NCBI GenBank assembly: GCA_002426195.1
Contig: DIOT01000047.1
Span: 102,192-166,191 of the forward strand
From: Bacteroidales bacterium UBA5507
GTDB lineage: Bacteria; Bacteroidota; Bacteroidia; Bacteroidales; Lentimicrobiaceae
Length of the DNA stretch: 64,000 nt
Reading direction: 5' to 3'
Position numbers and translations under genes: made by a program. Numbering within the stretch: the stretch's first letter is position 1; each line of letters starts with the position of its first letter. Below, piece by piece: positions 1 to 8,487 of this stretch. Below the pieces are notes generated by a model. It searched no databases and had not been told where the DNA came from. It worked only from the letters and a program-made list of their open reading frames with translations.

Positions 1-698
1 GGATTGTTTTTCTTTCTCCTTGAAAGAATCTGTGCGATTCGTTCAAGTTCCTTTTCTCTTCCGACGATTGGATCAAGACGGCCTTCTTCGCCCGCTTTGG
101 TTAGGTCGCGTCCAAAATTATCAAGTACCGGAGTTTTGGACTTTGAATCAGCCGGTCTTCTTATTCCTGACGAACCATATGCCCTTCCTTCATCGTTATC
201 ATCATCAGCAGGGCTGCCAGGTAATTCACTACGCGGTGAATCAAATGTTGAGGCATCATCATTATTCATAATGGATTTTAGCTCTTCTTTAATGGCGTTG
301 TAATCAACTCCATACTGACGTAAAGCCCTTGAAACCAGATTATCCTCATCCTTTAAAATTGCAAGTAAAACATGCTCAGTTCCAATGAGTTCACTGTTAA
401 ACATCTTTGCTTCGAGATAGGTTAACTTCAAAGCTCGCTCAGCTTGTTTCACAAGTGGCAGATTCTCTGCCATTTTGTCGCGCTTGGTTGATACACTAAC
501 TGCCTTTTCAATAACTCTGCGTAATTCAGGGACATCAACATTTAACAAATTCATGATTTGAATTGCCATACCTTCACCTTCCCTGATTATACCGAGCAGG
601 AGATGCTCAACACCAATATAATCATTGCCTAAACGAAGCGACTCTTCGCGGCTATATGTAAGAACGTCTTTTACACGTTGTGAGAATTTTGCTTCCAT
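1..698 (-). CDS. clpC: ATP-dependent Clp protease ATP-binding subunit ClpC, N-terminal part (cut by window edge)
   Basis: AAA+ unfoldase that feeds substrates to ClpP; cytoplasmic. Reading leftward from the ATG at 698, the frame stays open for 232 codons to the window edge and starts MEAKFSQRVKDVL. Two Clp_N repeats cover about residues 5-145 (YIGVEHLLLGI and LIGTEHVLLAIL mark them). A charged Gly/Ser/Asp linker follows, then the start of the first AAA+ domain (LDNFGRDLT, DPIVGREKELERI). The sequence stops just before Walker A, so ATPase motifs and the C-terminal half are outside the window. The N-domain is the docking site for adaptors such as ClpS, which is encoded at 12.2-12.5 kb. Divergent from gyrA. 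ClpC versus ClpA is decided on N-domain style only. Confidence 0.93.
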   Translation of the reverse strand, partial: MEAKFSQRVKDVLTYSREESLRLGNDYIGVEHLLLGIIREGEGMAIQIMNLLNVDVPELRRVIEKAVSVSTKRDKMAENLPLVKQAERALKLTYLEAKMFNSELIGTEHVLLAILKDEDNLVSRALRQYGVDYNAIKEELKSIMNNDDASTFDSPRSELPGSPADDDNDEGRAYGSSGIRRPADSKSKTPVLDNFGRDLTKAGEEGRLDPIVGREKELERIAQILSRRKKNN

Positions 699-828
699 TA
701 GTTTTTCTTTCTTTTTCGTTGACTGCTTCTTGTTTTTTGCGAACCTTCCTGATGCCTCAACTACAGTAATTAACAAAATTCAAAAACTATAGTTGTTACC
801 TTATTTTACTAAAACATAATGCTTTTGT

Positions 829-861
829 CAAAATTACAAAAGTTTTAGAGGTAAACACAAA
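829..861 (-). promoter_or_regulatory. probable clpC promoter
   Basis: Read on the minus strand, TTTG (861-858) is followed after 21 bases by TAATTTTG (836-829), matching the Bacteroidota TTTG/TAnnTTTG pattern. The start would lie near 823, giving clpC a leader of about 125 nt. Confidence 0.5.
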
Positions 862-913
862 TACAATGCCGATTAAGAAAAATAAGGAAATTATACCTAT
901 TTTGACAGGTACT

Positions 914-948
914 TTTGTCCCATCGTATCGGAAAAATTCCTATCTTCG
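914..948 (+). promoter_or_regulatory. possible gyrA promoter
   Basis: TTTG at 914-917 and TATCTTCG at 941-948 resemble the Bacteroidota boxes. The -7 box has one mismatch and the 23-base spacing is long. It is the best candidate in the 294-base gap between clpC and gyrA; the rest of the gap holds no gene I can see. Confidence 0.3.
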
Positions 949-992
949 TAACCACTTTTGGAACTAAAATTATACTAATATATTAACTTAAA

Positions 993-3644
993 ATGGAAAA
1001 TCAGGCTAACGGAGAAAAAGTAGTTAAAGTCAACATTGAAAATCAAATGAAGTCGGCATATATCGACTATTCAATGTCGGTTATTGTGTCGAGAGCTCTT
1101 CCCGATGTAAGAGATGGAATGAAGCCTGTTCATCGGAGAGTGTTGTTCGGAATGCTTGAGCTTGGAGTTTTATCAAACCGTTCATATAAAAAAAGTGCCA
1201 GAATAGTAGGGGAGGTCCTCGGTAAGTATCATCCCCATGGCGATTCTTCAGTGTATGAGGCTATGGTGCGTTTGGCACAGGAATGGTCTCTGCGTTATCC
1301 TTTGGTTGATGGACAGGGTAATTTTGGTTCAATCGACGGTGATAGTGCAGCTGCAATGAGGTATACAGAAGCGAGACTTAGAAAGATCGCTGAAGAAATG
1401 CTGGCCGATATCAATAAAGACACAGTTGATTTCCAGCTAAACTTTGATGATTCTCTTGAAGAACCTACTGTTTTACCGGCAAGAATCCCTCAGTTATTAA
1501 TTAACGGAGCTTCAGGTATCGCTGTCGGTATGGCAACAAATATGCCACCACATAATCTTTCGGAAGTTGTTGACGGGATCGTTGCATATATTGATAATCC
1601 TGAAATTACGATTCCCGAATTAATGAAATATATTAAGGCTCCTGATTTTCCAACAGGCGGAATCATTTACGGTTATGAAGGTGTAAAAGAGGCATTCGAA
1701 ACCGGAAGAGGCAGAATCTTGATGAGAGCCGAAACAAAAATTGAAACTGACGATGCTGGTAGAGAAAGTATAATTGTTACTGCAATACCATATCAGGTTA
1801 ATAAGGCTGATATGATTAAAAAGACAGCCGACCTCGTTAATGACAAGAAAATTGAAGGCATTTCTGACATAAGGGACGAATCAGATCGCACTGGGATGCG
1901 AATTGTTTATGAACTTAAAAGAGATGCAATTACTGACGTTGTCTTAAACAAGCTGTTCCAGTATACTCAGTTACAGACTTCATTCAGTGTTAATAATATT
2001 TGTTTGGTAAAGGGCAGGCCTATGCTCCTTAACCTTAAACAACTGATTTTCTATTTTGTAGAGCACAGGCATGAAGTTGTGGTAAGACGTACTCAGTTTG
2101 AACTCACTGAGGCTGAAAAACGTGCCCACATTCTTGAAGGATTGTTGATTGCCCTCGATCATATAGATGAGGTGATTGCTCTTATCAGGGCTTCTAAAAC
2201 TCCTGAAGAGGCTAGAACCGGATTGATTGAGAAGTTCACTCTCACAGAAATCCAGGCAAGGGCCATTCTTGATATGCGCTTGCAAAGACTTACCGGTCTT
2301 GAAAGAGATAAGATTAAGGAAGAGTATCAGGAGCTGATGAAAATGATTGATTATTACAAAGCAGTTCTTGCCAGTCAACCAATGAGAATGGAGATTATCA
2401 AGAATGAAATGCTGGAAATTAAGGCAAACTACGGTGATGAGCCAAGGACTAATATTATTTATAATGCCAGCGATTTCAGAATTGAAGATACTATTGCCGA
2501 TGAAGACGTTGTGATTACAATATCTCATATGGGTTATATTAAGCGTACTCCTCTTACAGAATACAGAAGACAAAATAGGGGAGGCCGTGGTGCAAAAGGC
2601 TCTGATATCAGGGATGAAGATTTCATTGAATTTGTATATATTGCTTCGGCTCATGATTATATGCTGTTCTTCACTGAAAAGGGTAAAGCATATTGGTTAA
2701 GAGTTTTCGAAATCCCGGAAGGTACAAAACAGTCAAAGGGCAGGGCTATCCAGAATATAGTTCAGCTTGATGCAGATAACAGGGTTAAGGCAATTTTGAA
2801 TGTGAAAGACCTTAAGAATCAGGATTTCATCGAAAACAATTATATTATCCTCTGCACTAAGAAAGGTGTTATCAAGAAGACTTCATTAGAAGCTTATTCC
2901 CGCCCACGCCAAAATGGTATAAATGCCATTACAATTCGTGAAGGTGACCAATTGCTTGAAGCAAGATTGACTAACGGAAGCAATGAAGTTATAATGGCAC
3001 TTAAGTCGGGTAGGGCTATTCGTTTTAACGAGAGAGATGTTCGTCCGATGGGTAGAAATGCTTCAGGTGTTAGAGGCGTAATGCTTAATAATGAGGAGGA
3101 TGAGGTAGTTGGCATGATCTGTATGGAAAATGACAGCTATGATATTCTTGTAGTTTCTGAGAATGGTTATGGCAAGAGGTCGAAACTCGATGATTACCGT
3201 ATAACCAAGAGAGGTGGAAAAGGTGTCAAAACTATAAATATTACCGAGAAAACAGGAAACCTTATTTCAATTGATTCTGTGACCGACAAAGATGACCTGA
3301 TGATCATCAACCGGTCGGGTTTGTTAATTAGAATGGCTGTTTCTGATTTACGGGTAATGGGTCGTGCAACTCAGGGAGTAAGGTTAATCTCATTAAGGGA
3401 CAATGACCAGATTGCCGCCGTTACGAAAGTTGATGAAGACCCGACTGAGAATGATGAATTAGAGTCAACTGATATCGTTCAGGATTCAACTTCAGTTTTG
3501 CAGTCAGATGAGCCATTATTATCAGAAGAAGAGATGCAGGATGAGGAAATATTAGATGACGAAGAAGAGGAAATAGATGAGGAAATCATTGAAGATGAAG
3601 ACGAAACGGAGAATGACGAAGAAAATCCGGATATTGATTTATAA
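993..3644 (+). CDS. gyrA: DNA gyrase subunit A
   Basis: Type IIA topoisomerase subunit that cuts and rejoins DNA; works with GyrB to introduce negative supercoils. 883 residues. The winged-helix/breakage domain carries the catalytic Tyr124 in AAMRYTEARL. The quinolone region reads HPHGDSSVYE (80-89), with Ser85 and Glu89 at the positions of E. coli Ser83 and Asp87, a wild-type-like pattern. A GyrA box, QNRGGRG, sits at 527-533 at the start of the C-terminal beta-pinwheel, so gyrase rather than topoisomerase IV. A second box-like TKRGGKG occurs in a late blade. The last 60 or so residues are an extreme Asp/Glu tail. The downstream TPR gene has its own promoter, so gyrA may be monocistronic. 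Confidence 0.97.
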   Translation: MENQANGEKVVKVNIENQMKSAYIDYSMSVIVSRALPDVRDGMKPVHRRVLFGMLELGVLSNRSYKKSARIVGEVLGKYHPHGDSSVYEAMVRLAQEWSLRYPLVDGQGNFGSIDGDSAAAMRYTEARLRKIAEEMLADINKDTVDFQLNFDDSLEEPTVLPARIPQLLINGASGIAVGMATNMPPHNLSEVVDGIVAYIDNPEITIPELMKYIKAPDFPTGGIIYGYEGVKEAFETGRGRILMRAETKIETDDAGRESIIVTAIPYQVNKADMIKKTADLVNDKKIEGISDIRDESDRTGMRIVYELKRDAITDVVLNKLFQYTQLQTSFSVNNICLVKGRPMLLNLKQLIFYFVEHRHEVVVRRTQFELTEAEKRAHILEGLLIALDHIDEVIALIRASKTPEEARTGLIEKFTLTEIQARAILDMRLQRLTGLERDKIKEEYQELMKMIDYYKAVLASQPMRMEIIKNEMLEIKANYGDEPRTNIIYNASDFRIEDTIADEDVVITISHMGYIKRTPLTEYRRQNRGGRGAKGSDIRDEDFIEFVYIASAHDYMLFFTEKGKAYWLRVFEIPEGTKQSKGRAIQNIVQLDADNRVKAILNVKDLKNQDFIENNYIILCTKKGVIKKTSLEAYSRPRQNGINAITIREGDQLLEARLTNGSNEVIMALKSGRAIRFNERDVRPMGRNASGVRGVMLNNEEDEVVGMICMENDSYDILVVSENGYGKRSKLDDYRITKRGGKGVKTINITEKTGNLISIDSVTDKDDLMIINRSGLLIRMAVSDLRVMGRATQGVRLISLRDNDQIAAVTKVDEDPTENDELESTDIVQDSTSVLQSDEPLLSEEEMQDEEILDDEEEEIDEEIIEDEDETENDEENPDIDL

Positions 3645-3658
3645 TTTTGGCCCGTATA

Positions 3659-3689
3659 TTGTTATGAACAAATAAACAACATACATTTG
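3659..3689 (+). promoter_or_regulatory. promoter of the TPR gene
   Basis: TTG at 3659-3661, a 20-base spacer and TACATTTG at 3682-3689 match the Bacteroidota promoter pattern. It lies in the 81-base gap after gyrA, about 37 bases before the next ATG. Confidence 0.5.
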
Positions 3690-3725
3690 CCGACTAAATA
3701 AAGATAATCTTTAGAAACAAAAAAA

Positions 3726-4865
3726 ATGAAAAAATTAACTGTAGTTTTTATTCTATTATTCGCAATGGGTAGTGCTTTCGGACAAAAAGCATTAAGAACC
3801 ACAGCATTTAACTATTTGCGTAAAGGACAATTGGATAAGGCTTTGGAAAGCATTGAACCAACTGTTTCTGATCCGACCACAATGAGTGACCCAAAGACAT
3901 GGTTCTACAGAGGCAATATCTTTCTACAGATACACATGAGCGAAAATCCTGATTATAAAAACCTTGACCAGGATGCACTTACAAAAGCCTACCAATCATA
4001 TCAGAAAATGTTGGAGCTAGATACCAAAAAGGAGTATTACACTGAGGCAATACAAAACATGCTGGTAGTAAGTGAACAGCTTTATAATCAAGGTGTACAG
4101 GAGTTCCAGAATGCTAAATACAACGAAGCAATGAGTGCTTTTGAGCAAGCTATAGCAGTTTCAGCTTCTTATGGTTCAATTGACACACTGGCAATCTTTA
4201 ACGCCGGTCTTTCTGCTGAAAATGCAAAAAACAATGCCAAGGCTATTGAGCACTATTCAAAAGTTATTGAGTTAAATTACCCTCAACCATTGATTTATAG
4301 CTCTTTAGCTAATGTTTATTTAGCTGAAAAGGACACTACAAAAGCTTTTGACGTTATAAAACAAGGTAGAACCAAGTATCCACAGGAATTCGCACTTCTT
4401 ATTACAGAAACCAACATGTATCTGGGTTCAGGAAAAACTGAATCAGCAATGGCAAACCTTCAGGAAGCTGTTAAAACTGATCCTTTAAATCCAACAATTC
4501 ATTATGCTGTAGGTGCTTCATACGACCAGATGGGAAATAAAGAAGAAGCAATTAAAGCTTATAATAAGGCAATTGAGCTAAAACCAGATTATTTTGAGCC
4601 AAACTATAACTTAGGTGCTCTTTATGTTAATAAAGCCGCTTCAATTATTGATGAAGCCAATAAGTTGAAACTTAATGACCCGAATTATGATGTGATGAAA
4701 GCTGATGCTGATAAATTGTTAGAACAATCATTGCCTTATCTTGAAGTAGCAACCCAACTTGATCCGAAAGACCAAAGTACATTATTAGCTCTGAAAGAAA
4801 TTTATACTCGTTTGAGTATGTACGAAAAATTAAAAGAAGTTAACCAAAAATTATCTGAACTTTAA
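3726..4865 (+). CDS. secreted or periplasmic tetratricopeptide repeat protein
   Basis: 379 residues with a classic signal peptide (MKKLTVVFILLFAMGSAFG, cleavage before Q20). The mature part is helical TPR repeats, clearest at about 255-295 (AVGASYDQMGNKEEAIKAYN and following), with less perfect repeats from about 25 to 240. TPRs bind proteins or peptides; nothing shows an enzymatic function. It ends at a strong hairpin terminator and has its own promoter, so it is probably transcribed alone. Genes of this kind are often seen after gyrA in Bacteroidota (my recollection), but the role is unknown. Confidence 0.85.
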   Translation: MKKLTVVFILLFAMGSAFGQKALRTTAFNYLRKGQLDKALESIEPTVSDPTTMSDPKTWFYRGNIFLQIHMSENPDYKNLDQDALTKAYQSYQKMLELDTKKEYYTEAIQNMLVVSEQLYNQGVQEFQNAKYNEAMSAFEQAIAVSASYGSIDTLAIFNAGLSAENAKNNAKAIEHYSKVIELNYPQPLIYSSLANVYLAEKDTTKAFDVIKQGRTKYPQEFALLITETNMYLGSGKTESAMANLQEAVKTDPLNPTIHYAVGASYDQMGNKEEAIKAYNKAIELKPDYFEPNYNLGALYVNKAASIIDEANKLKLNDPNYDVMKADADKLLEQSLPYLEVATQLDPKDQSTLLALKEIYTRLSMYEKLKEVNQKLSEL

Positions 4866-4924
4866 GCCTGGACAAGTATCTAAGCTTTGAGTTAAGTACG
4901 GATAAATAATTACATTAAAAGCTT

Positions 4925-4951
4925 AAAAGCCGGGTTTAGAATCCGGCTTTT
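4925..4951 (+). terminator. rho-independent terminator after the TPR gene
   Basis: AAAAGCCGG pairs with CCGGCTTTT around a 9-base loop and is followed by more T residues. It lies 60 bases after the TPR stop codon. Confidence 0.8.
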
Positions 4952-5213
4952 TTAATTGATATAATATCTGAATAATTTGCGTTATGTCAAATAGGGTATT
5001 CTATCATGTCTTCCACTTCTTTTATCTGTTGTGGATAATTTCGTAGCTGAATGACCCATTATCTGCAAATTAAAGTGCATGGTAGCTATCTTAACAGAAG
5101 AATTTGTATGCTGTGGGATTCAGGAATTGCTTGTCAAGCCAATAATAAATTATTATTAGAAATGGTGTTAGTATCATCAATGAAGCTGTTAATGAGTTCA
5201 TATTGATATACGC
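4952..5213. other. non-coding gap before glgB, nothing identified
   Basis: Between the terminator and the glgB promoter I find no convincing reading frame, tRNA or riboswitch. The whole gap between the two genes is 426 bases, long for this window. Confidence 0.4.
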
Positions 5214-5244
5214 TTTATCTGGTATGACTATTTAATTATCTTTG
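5214..5244 (+). promoter_or_regulatory. glgB promoter
   Basis: TTTA (one mismatch to TTTG) at 5214-5217, a 19-base spacer, and a perfect TAnnTTTG box TATCTTTG at 5237-5244. It lies 48 bases before the ATG. Confidence 0.5.
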
Positions 5245-5291
5245 AACCGTTTTGACTGTTGTTTGTTTGGCAATAACTTTTAGACATCTAT

Positions 5292-7307
5292 ATGCAAAAT
5301 CCAATTCCTTTACTCGTTGAACGCGATCCTTGGTTAACTCCTGTAACAAGTTATGTTATAGATCGCATTAACAGGTTTTATAGCAGGTTGAATGGTATAG
5401 AGCAAAATTTCAACTCAATAGCGGATTTTTCTGATAGATATAAGTATCTGGGTATCAACTTCGACGAATCGCAAAACGGTTGGTACTATCGTGAATGGGC
5501 TCCTGAAGCCTATGGTCTGTTCCTTGCAGGTGACTTTAATGACTGGAACAACCGCTCCCATCCACTTAAGAAAGATGATGACGGTGTATGGGAAATTTTC
5601 CTTGATTACGACATATATAAGGACCGTTTTGTCCATGGTAGTAAGATTAAGGTGTGGATTGAAGCAAAAAATGGATTTTTGCCACGCATTCCAGGCTATA
5701 TAACACGGGTAATTCAGGATGATGATACTAAGAATTACTCAGGTCAGCTATGGTTTAATAAATTCGAATGGGACTCCCCTGCTGAACAGCATAAAATCTC
5801 CAAACCTCTGTATATCTATGAATGCCACATAGGTATGGCACAGGAAAAGGAAGGTATTGGCACTTATAAAGAATTTGCCAATAATAACCTGCCATGGATT
5901 AAGGAGCTGGGATACAACGCAATACAAGTAATGGCCATTCAGGAACACCCCTATTACGGGTCTTTTGGGTATCATGTTTCGAATTTCTTCGCTCCTTCCT
6001 CTCGTTTTGGGACACCCGAAGAACTGAAATACCTTGTTAATAAGGCTCATAATATGGGAATTTCAGTAATTATGGACATAGTCCACTCCCATACTGTGAA
6101 GAATGTAAATGAGGGCCTTAATCAATTTGACGGATCGGAAACACAGTATTTTCATTCAGGTGACCGGGGTATTCATCCTCAGTGGGACTCCCTGCTGTTT
6201 GATTATGGGAAAACTGAGGTCATGAGATTCTTGTTGTCGAATATAAAATACTGGATTGAAGAGTTTCGGTTTGATGGATTCCGCTTTGATGGTGTAGGTT
6301 CAATGATGTATTTTCATCATGGTAATATTCAGATTAACGGTCCGTTGGACTATTTCATAAATGGAGCTGAATGGGACGCAATAACATATCTTCAGCTTGC
6401 GAATTATCTTGTAAAGCAAATTAATCCGAATGCGGTTACTATTGCTGAAGATGTAACAGGAATGCCAGGATTAACATTTCCCATTGAAGATGGTGGAATT
6501 GGATTCGATTACAGGCTCGGAATGGGTATCCCCGACTTCTGGATTAAACTACTTAAGGAAACAAGGGATGAAGACTGGAGCGTTCATGAAATATGGAAGG
6601 TATTGAATGACAGAATACCCGGAGTTAATACAATTGCTTATGCAGAATCACACGACCAGGCATTAGTTGGTGATAAAACCCTGGCCTTCTGGTTGATGGA
6701 TAAATACATGTACTTCCATATGGGCGTTGAGGATGACAATATAGTAATTGACAGAGGCATAGCTCTACATAAGATGCTAAGGTTTTTAACTCTTACATTG
6801 GGTGGGCAAGCATATCTCAATTTCATGGGAAATGAATTCGGGCATCCTGAATGGATTGATTTTCCAAGGGAAGGAAATAACTGGAGCTATTTCTATGCAA
6901 GAAGGCAGTGGTCGTTAAAAGATAATACAGATCTGAAGTACCACTATTTGTCGGATTTTGACAAAGCAATGATAAGCTTATCGAAAGAAAAAGGTATTCA
7001 GGATTATGAATTTGCTGATCAACTGAATCTTGATGAGACAAACAAGACGATAATTTTCAGTAAAAATTCACTAATTTTTGTTTTTAACTTTCATCCTTCA
7101 AAAAGTATATTTGATTATAGTTTTAATGTGTCTTTTCCCGGAACATATAGAATCGTTCTTTGTTCTGATAGTAAAAAATTCGGAGGACAAGGAAGGATTG
7201 ATGAGTTAATGGAATATCCGACTTTTTATAATGAAGAACTTAATAAAAACACATTAAGGATATATTTAACTCAAAGGACAGCAATAGTGCTTGAAAGAAA
7301 AATGTAG
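5292..7307 (+). CDS. glgB: 1,4-alpha-glucan (glycogen) branching enzyme, eukaryote-like GH13_8 type
   Basis: Makes alpha-1,6 branches in glycogen; cytoplasmic. 671 residues, with a CBM48 domain at about 55-150 (YYREWAPEAYGLFLAGDFND) and a GH13 barrel after it. Barrel motifs: DIVHSH near 260; FRFDGFRFDGV near 325-334 with the nucleophile Asp; IAEDVTG near 383 with the acid Glu; ESHDQ near 452. FMGNEFGHPEWIDFPR and YARRQWSL are signatures of the animal/fungal GBE1-like class rather than E. coli GlgB. No other glycogen gene lies nearby, so it is a stand-alone locus with its own promoter. Confidence 0.94.
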   Translation: MQNPIPLLVERDPWLTPVTSYVIDRINRFYSRLNGIEQNFNSIADFSDRYKYLGINFDESQNGWYYREWAPEAYGLFLAGDFNDWNNRSHPLKKDDDGVWEIFLDYDIYKDRFVHGSKIKVWIEAKNGFLPRIPGYITRVIQDDDTKNYSGQLWFNKFEWDSPAEQHKISKPLYIYECHIGMAQEKEGIGTYKEFANNNLPWIKELGYNAIQVMAIQEHPYYGSFGYHVSNFFAPSSRFGTPEELKYLVNKAHNMGISVIMDIVHSHTVKNVNEGLNQFDGSETQYFHSGDRGIHPQWDSLLFDYGKTEVMRFLLSNIKYWIEEFRFDGFRFDGVGSMMYFHHGNIQINGPLDYFINGAEWDAITYLQLANYLVKQINPNAVTIAEDVTGMPGLTFPIEDGGIGFDYRLGMGIPDFWIKLLKETRDEDWSVHEIWKVLNDRIPGVNTIAYAESHDQALVGDKTLAFWLMDKYMYFHMGVEDDNIVIDRGIALHKMLRFLTLTLGGQAYLNFMGNEFGHPEWIDFPREGNNWSYFYARRQWSLKDNTDLKYHYLSDFDKAMISLSKEKGIQDYEFADQLNLDETNKTIIFSKNSLIFVFNFHPSKSIFDYSFNVSFPGTYRIVLCSDSKKFGGQGRIDELMEYPTFYNEELNKNTLRIYLTQRTAIVLERKM

Positions 7308-7442
7308 ATCAGATAAATTTGCAAAATTGAAAGTGAATATTAACAGTGAAATAATTGTAGGAGTTAATAAAATTTAACATATAGCTATTGTGATTCTAAC
7401 AATTTCTATCATAATATTGCATAACAGTAACAATACTCATAT

Positions 7443-7736
7443 ATGGAACGTAAACGATTGGTTGTCAGTTATAACAATGTAACCCCTGAAGTAATGGATG
7501 CAATAAGAAAAAAGTATCCCCTGGGTTATACCAACCATGTCATAAAAGTCAAAACCAAGGGGGAAGACTTTTTTTATGCTATAACGGTTGACACTGATGA
7601 GGCCAGTTATCTTATAAAAGTACCTGTTAAGATAGATACAAAAGGGATATCTGATGATGATGCATTAGAAGATATCAATGATGAAAAAGAGGAAGATACT
7701 TTTACCGAACCAGAACCAATAGAACCTGAAGAATAA
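7443..7736 (+). CDS. small acidic conserved protein of unknown function
   Basis: 97 residues, no signal peptide or membrane segment. The N-terminal 65 residues look like a small alpha/beta domain (KRLVVSYNNV, a helix MDAIRKKYP, then strands ending SYLIKVPVKI). The last 30 residues are nearly all Asp, Glu, Pro and Thr. I recall similar small proteins in Bacteroidales genomes without a function. Codon use is like its neighbours, and the start is the only ATG near the 5' end of the frame. It ends close to the terminator of the opposing RNA at 7745-8055. Confidence 0.7.
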   Translation: MERKRLVVSYNNVTPEVMDAIRKKYPLGYTNHVIKVKTKGEDFFYAITVDTDEASYLIKVPVKIDTKGISDDDALEDINDEKEEDTFTEPEPIEPEE

Positions 7737-7744
7737 ACCTTATA

Positions 7745-8055
7745 AAAACAAGAAAGGAAACTACTCTTCACAAGTGGTTTCCTTTCTGATTCACAACCAA
7801 TCGTAACTGGATGTAAACCTCAGGTTATTGTTTCGGTGCTCGCAACCATCTGTTTCGTAAAACAAACCGTTGTTTACTTTTTTAGTCCTCACTTAGCAGT
7901 GATTTCTAACAAGTCAGGTTCTTTGTTTTCCGGATTAAAGGTTAACTTTTTAGGGCCACTTCAATTAATCCTGTGAAAACCTTTCAGATAATTAAGTTTC
8001 CTTTCGGCCTTTTACTAACTTACTCGCCTGATTCTCACCGTATCGTTCGCCTGAT
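7745..8055 (-). ncRNA. candidate structured non-coding RNA, family not identified
   Basis: No reading frame occupies this 456-base gap, but on the minus strand it has a near-consensus promoter (8061-8091) and ends in a long hairpin with a T-run (7753-7787). A helix closes the body: CCTGA/TCAGG (8051-8055 with 7821-7825) and CACCG/CGGTG (8037-8041 with 7835-7839), with a symmetric 9x9 internal loop. A 12-pair hairpin with one mismatch and a UACG loop lies at about 7792-7819. A second UACG hairpin (GUUU-UACG-AAAC) lies near 7852-7863, and a GCUA-loop hairpin near 7890-7904. UACG loops fold as written only on the minus strand, which supports that direction. I see no tmRNA, RNase P or SRP RNA signatures. 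Size is about 310 nt. Confidence 0.6.
7753..7787 (-). terminator. terminator of the candidate RNA
   Basis: On the minus strand GAAAGGAAAC pairs perfectly with GTTTCCTTTC. The stem extends inward past one mismatch to a 7-base loop, and TTGTTTTTAT follows. On the plus strand the T-run is poor, so its main job is leftward termination. Confidence 0.8.
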
Positions 8056-8060
8056 GTATC

Positions 8061-8091
8061 AAAATTACGAAAATCAAGACCCTTTGTCAAG
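8061..8091 (-). promoter_or_regulatory. promoter of the candidate RNA
   Basis: Minus strand: TTGAC at 8091-8087, an 18-base spacer, and a perfect -7 box TAATTTTG at 8068-8061. Predicted start is around 8053-8056, exactly where the closing helix of the RNA begins. Confidence 0.65.
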
Positions 8092-8192
8092 TGTTTTTTG
8101 AATTATTTCATCAACTTTAAACTAACAGGAGTTATTAACAATTGTTAATAACTATCTTTCCTATTAAAATCAAGGCTTTCAGTGAGTTGTGC

Positions 8193-8483
8193 TTATGTTA
8201 TTAACAATTTTTCGGTCGCATTTACCGTTTTTAAATGTCTTGGCTCGAGGAAAATTCTTCCTGTACAATTGATTTTTACTACTTCACAGGCGATTGTCCC
8301 ATCCGGTAATATTCCACCTTCATAACCCGGTTGATAATCAATAAAATGCCGGACTGAAAAAGGATCTTCAACGACCATATATTCTTTACCATCCTCGAGT
8401 TTTACCAGTTTCCTGAATATAAACCGATAAGTTTTTCCCTGTTCTAATCTTGCAGCCCTTGTATTATAGGAAAATGTCTCCAT
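8193..8483 (-). CDS. small protein encoded directly after the RelA-type synthetase, function unknown
   Basis: 96 residues, soluble. It looks mainly beta-stranded: YRFIFRKLVKL, YMVVEDPF, then GTIACEVVKINCTGRIFLEP, which reads like an OB-fold or S1-type strand pattern. The start codon lies 4 bases after the relA stop, so the two are almost certainly cotranscribed and perhaps translationally coupled. That placement suggests a role with the ppGpp enzyme or in the same response; this is inference only. No named family recognised with certainty. Confidence 0.7.
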   Translation of the reverse strand: METFSYNTRAARLEQGKTYRFIFRKLVKLEDGKEYMVVEDPFSVRHFIDYQPGYEGGILPDGTIACEVVKINCTGRIFLEPRHLKTVNATEKLLIT

Positions 8484-8487
8484 TTGT

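Noticed and set aside
1980..2654. 224-codon open frame on the minus strand inside gyrA
   Set aside because: It lies wholly inside gyrA, has no family resemblance and shows the composition of an antisense shadow of a real gene.
7745..8055. tmRNA or RNase P RNA assignment for the gap
   Set aside because: No tRNA-like ends or resume frame, and no conserved RNase P core; only a generic structured RNA can be supported.
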